The position numbers and the translations under genes were made by a program. Positions 40,323 through 41,028 of a stretch of DNA of 41,028 nucleotides are shown here, piece after piece (positions within the stretch are counted from its first letter, which is position 1; each line of letters opens with the position of its first letter). Source of the DNA: Congregicoccus sp964517665 (GTDB lineage: Bacteria > Verrucomicrobiota > Verrucomicrobiia > Opitutales > Opitutaceae); the NCBI GenBank assembly GCA_964517665.1, contig CAZFCY010000014.1:1-41028 (forward strand), in the 5' to 3' direction. The notes under the pieces are model-generated. The model was not told the origin of the DNA and did not search any database. It saw only the letters and a program-made list of their open reading frames with translations.

Positions 40323-41028
40323 TCAGCCGATCTGTTTGACGGTGCCGCCGGAAAAATAAGCGGGGAAGATCAGGTTCGGCTCCGGCGCGAGATAACCCTG
40401 GCCGACCATCTGCATCATGAGGCGGGAAAGCCGCGGCGCGTAGCTGCCTTCCTCGAATTTGTAGTGGGAGATCGGCGGGCTCACGGATTCGAACATGTGG
40501 TCGTGATCGCGCGCCATGAGCGAGACGGTGTCGGGCACGGTCAGGCCGCGTTTCAGAAGATAAATGATCACGACGAAGACGTGCTGCGGCTTGGCGACGA
40601 GCAGGGCGGTGGGGGCGCGCGGCGAGTTGAAGAGCGCGTCGAGTTTCGTGGTGATGTTTTGCGCGGCGCCGTTGTGCCGCACGATCGTGGCGCGGGCGTC
40701 GGTGTTGGCGCGTTGCGCGACGGCTTCGAGGAAACCTTCCTCGCTCGCGAGGTCGCCGGCCACGCCGGTGTTGGGGACGACAAGCGCGATGCGCCGATGA
40801 CCCTTGCCGAGGAAGATGCCCGCGGCGTGCCGGCAGACGGAGCGATAATCGACGTCGAGGGAGGGCAGTTTCACCTTGGGATGGCACGAGCCGAGGACGA
40901 GCGCGGGCACGGAATGCTCGGAGAACCATTCCTGGATTTCGCGGCTGACGGAAAGCAGCACGCAGCAAAACACGCGATTCTGCCGGACGAAGTCCTCGAG
41001 TTTCCGTCGCTGCACCGGCGGGCTGTGC
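40323..41028 (-). CDS. LacI-type regulator, 3' part (gene runs off the window)
   Basis: At least 235 residues of a periplasmic-binding-protein-like regulatory domain; the frame remains open to the window edge, so the DNA-binding N-terminus lies outside. 'GKGHRRIALVVPNTGVAGDLASEEGF' is the LacI/GalR subdomain signature, and LIFPAYFSGGTVKQIG is the C-terminus. The visible sequence starts HSPPVQRRKLEDFV and shows no helix-turn-helix, so a LacI or GntR-type head is equally possible. A GTG at 41015 is in frame but is not a convincing start. No target genes are visible. The CMD gene starts 70 nt downstream in the same direction, under its own promoter. Confidence 0.82.
   Translation of the reverse strand, partial: HSPPVQRRKLEDFVRQNRVFCCVLLSVSREIQEWFSEHSVPALVLGSCHPKVKLPSLDVDYRSVCRHAAGIFLGKGHRRIALVVPNTGVAGDLASEEGFLEAVAQRANTDARATIVRHNGAAQNITTKLDALFNSPRAPTALLVAKPQHVFVVIIYLLKRGLTVPDTVSLMARDHDHMFESVSPPISHYKFEEGSYAPRLSRLMMQMVGQGYLAPEPNLIFPAYFSGGTVKQIG

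Overview
The window is a GC-rich chromosomal segment of a diderm bacterium. The protein set recalls Verrucomicrobiota, most likely Opitutales/Opitutaceae. The clues are a DUF3516 helicase, LacI-type regulators, a DUF6492 protein, a high-affinity Pst operon headed by a porin-like gene, weak Shine-Dalgarno sequences, and lipoprotein and porin signals. This placement rests on remembered family resemblance, not on a marker gene. I see no rRNA, CRISPR array, insertion sequence or prophage. A 10-N assembly gap lies at 20623-20632, inside thiC.

Layout. 0-8.3 kb: a lipoprotein hydrolase (-), a membrane-anchored TPR protein (+), a small esterase (-), a divergent Nramp-like transporter (-) and a DUF3516 DEAD/DEAH helicase (+) with a clear terminator. 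8.4-16.6 kb: a LacI regulator (-) and a CAU tRNA (+). These are followed by a long minus-strand run that reads, in transcription order, queC, queE, HAD phosphatase, EamA exporter, 2-hydroxyacid dehydrogenase, dienelactone-hydrolase-like lipoprotein and DUF1570-like metallopeptidase. 16.7-18.8 kb: a histone-deacetylase-family amidohydrolase and RNase D (+). 19-21.6 kb: a TPP riboswitch controlling thiC, with a VOC-family gene just downstream (-). 21.7-26 kb: a DUF6492 sugar-transferase-like protein, a small exported protein and a 745-residue EF-hand membrane protein (-). 26.1-28.3 kb: a two-gene cassette (+) of a zinc metallopeptidase and an ATP-grasp ligase, 7 nt apart. 28.3-32.1 kb: a DUF3016 protein (-), a Dabb protein (+) and a large (alpha/alpha)6-barrel glycosidase-like protein (+). 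32.1-38.6 kb: a release-factor-like GGQ protein, then the Pho regulon (-) in the order porin remnant, pstS, pstC, pstA, pstB, phoU. Five GTCAC repeats of Pho-box type precede the Pho genes. 38.7-41 kb: a carboxymuconolactone-decarboxylase-like gene followed by an ECF41 sigma factor (-), and the 3' part of another LacI-type regulator.

How the parts work together. The Pst genes form a complete phosphate uptake and sensing module, but the porin-like first gene looks internally deleted. The CMD-ECF41 pair is preceded by an exact match to the published ECF41 promoter (TGTCACA-N16-CGTC), placed so that the transcript would be nearly leaderless. This predicts a self-activating circuit. The best candidate for an undescribed function is the metallopeptidase/ATP-grasp cassette, which may make or process a peptide bond on an unknown substrate; the EF-hand membrane protein is transcribed divergently from the same intergenic region.

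At least two families of short dispersed inverted repeats occur in the gaps between genes. One is centred on AGCGGCTTCAGCCGC. The other carries CGTTCTTYGTTTCTTCGC and sits in two divergent promoter regions.
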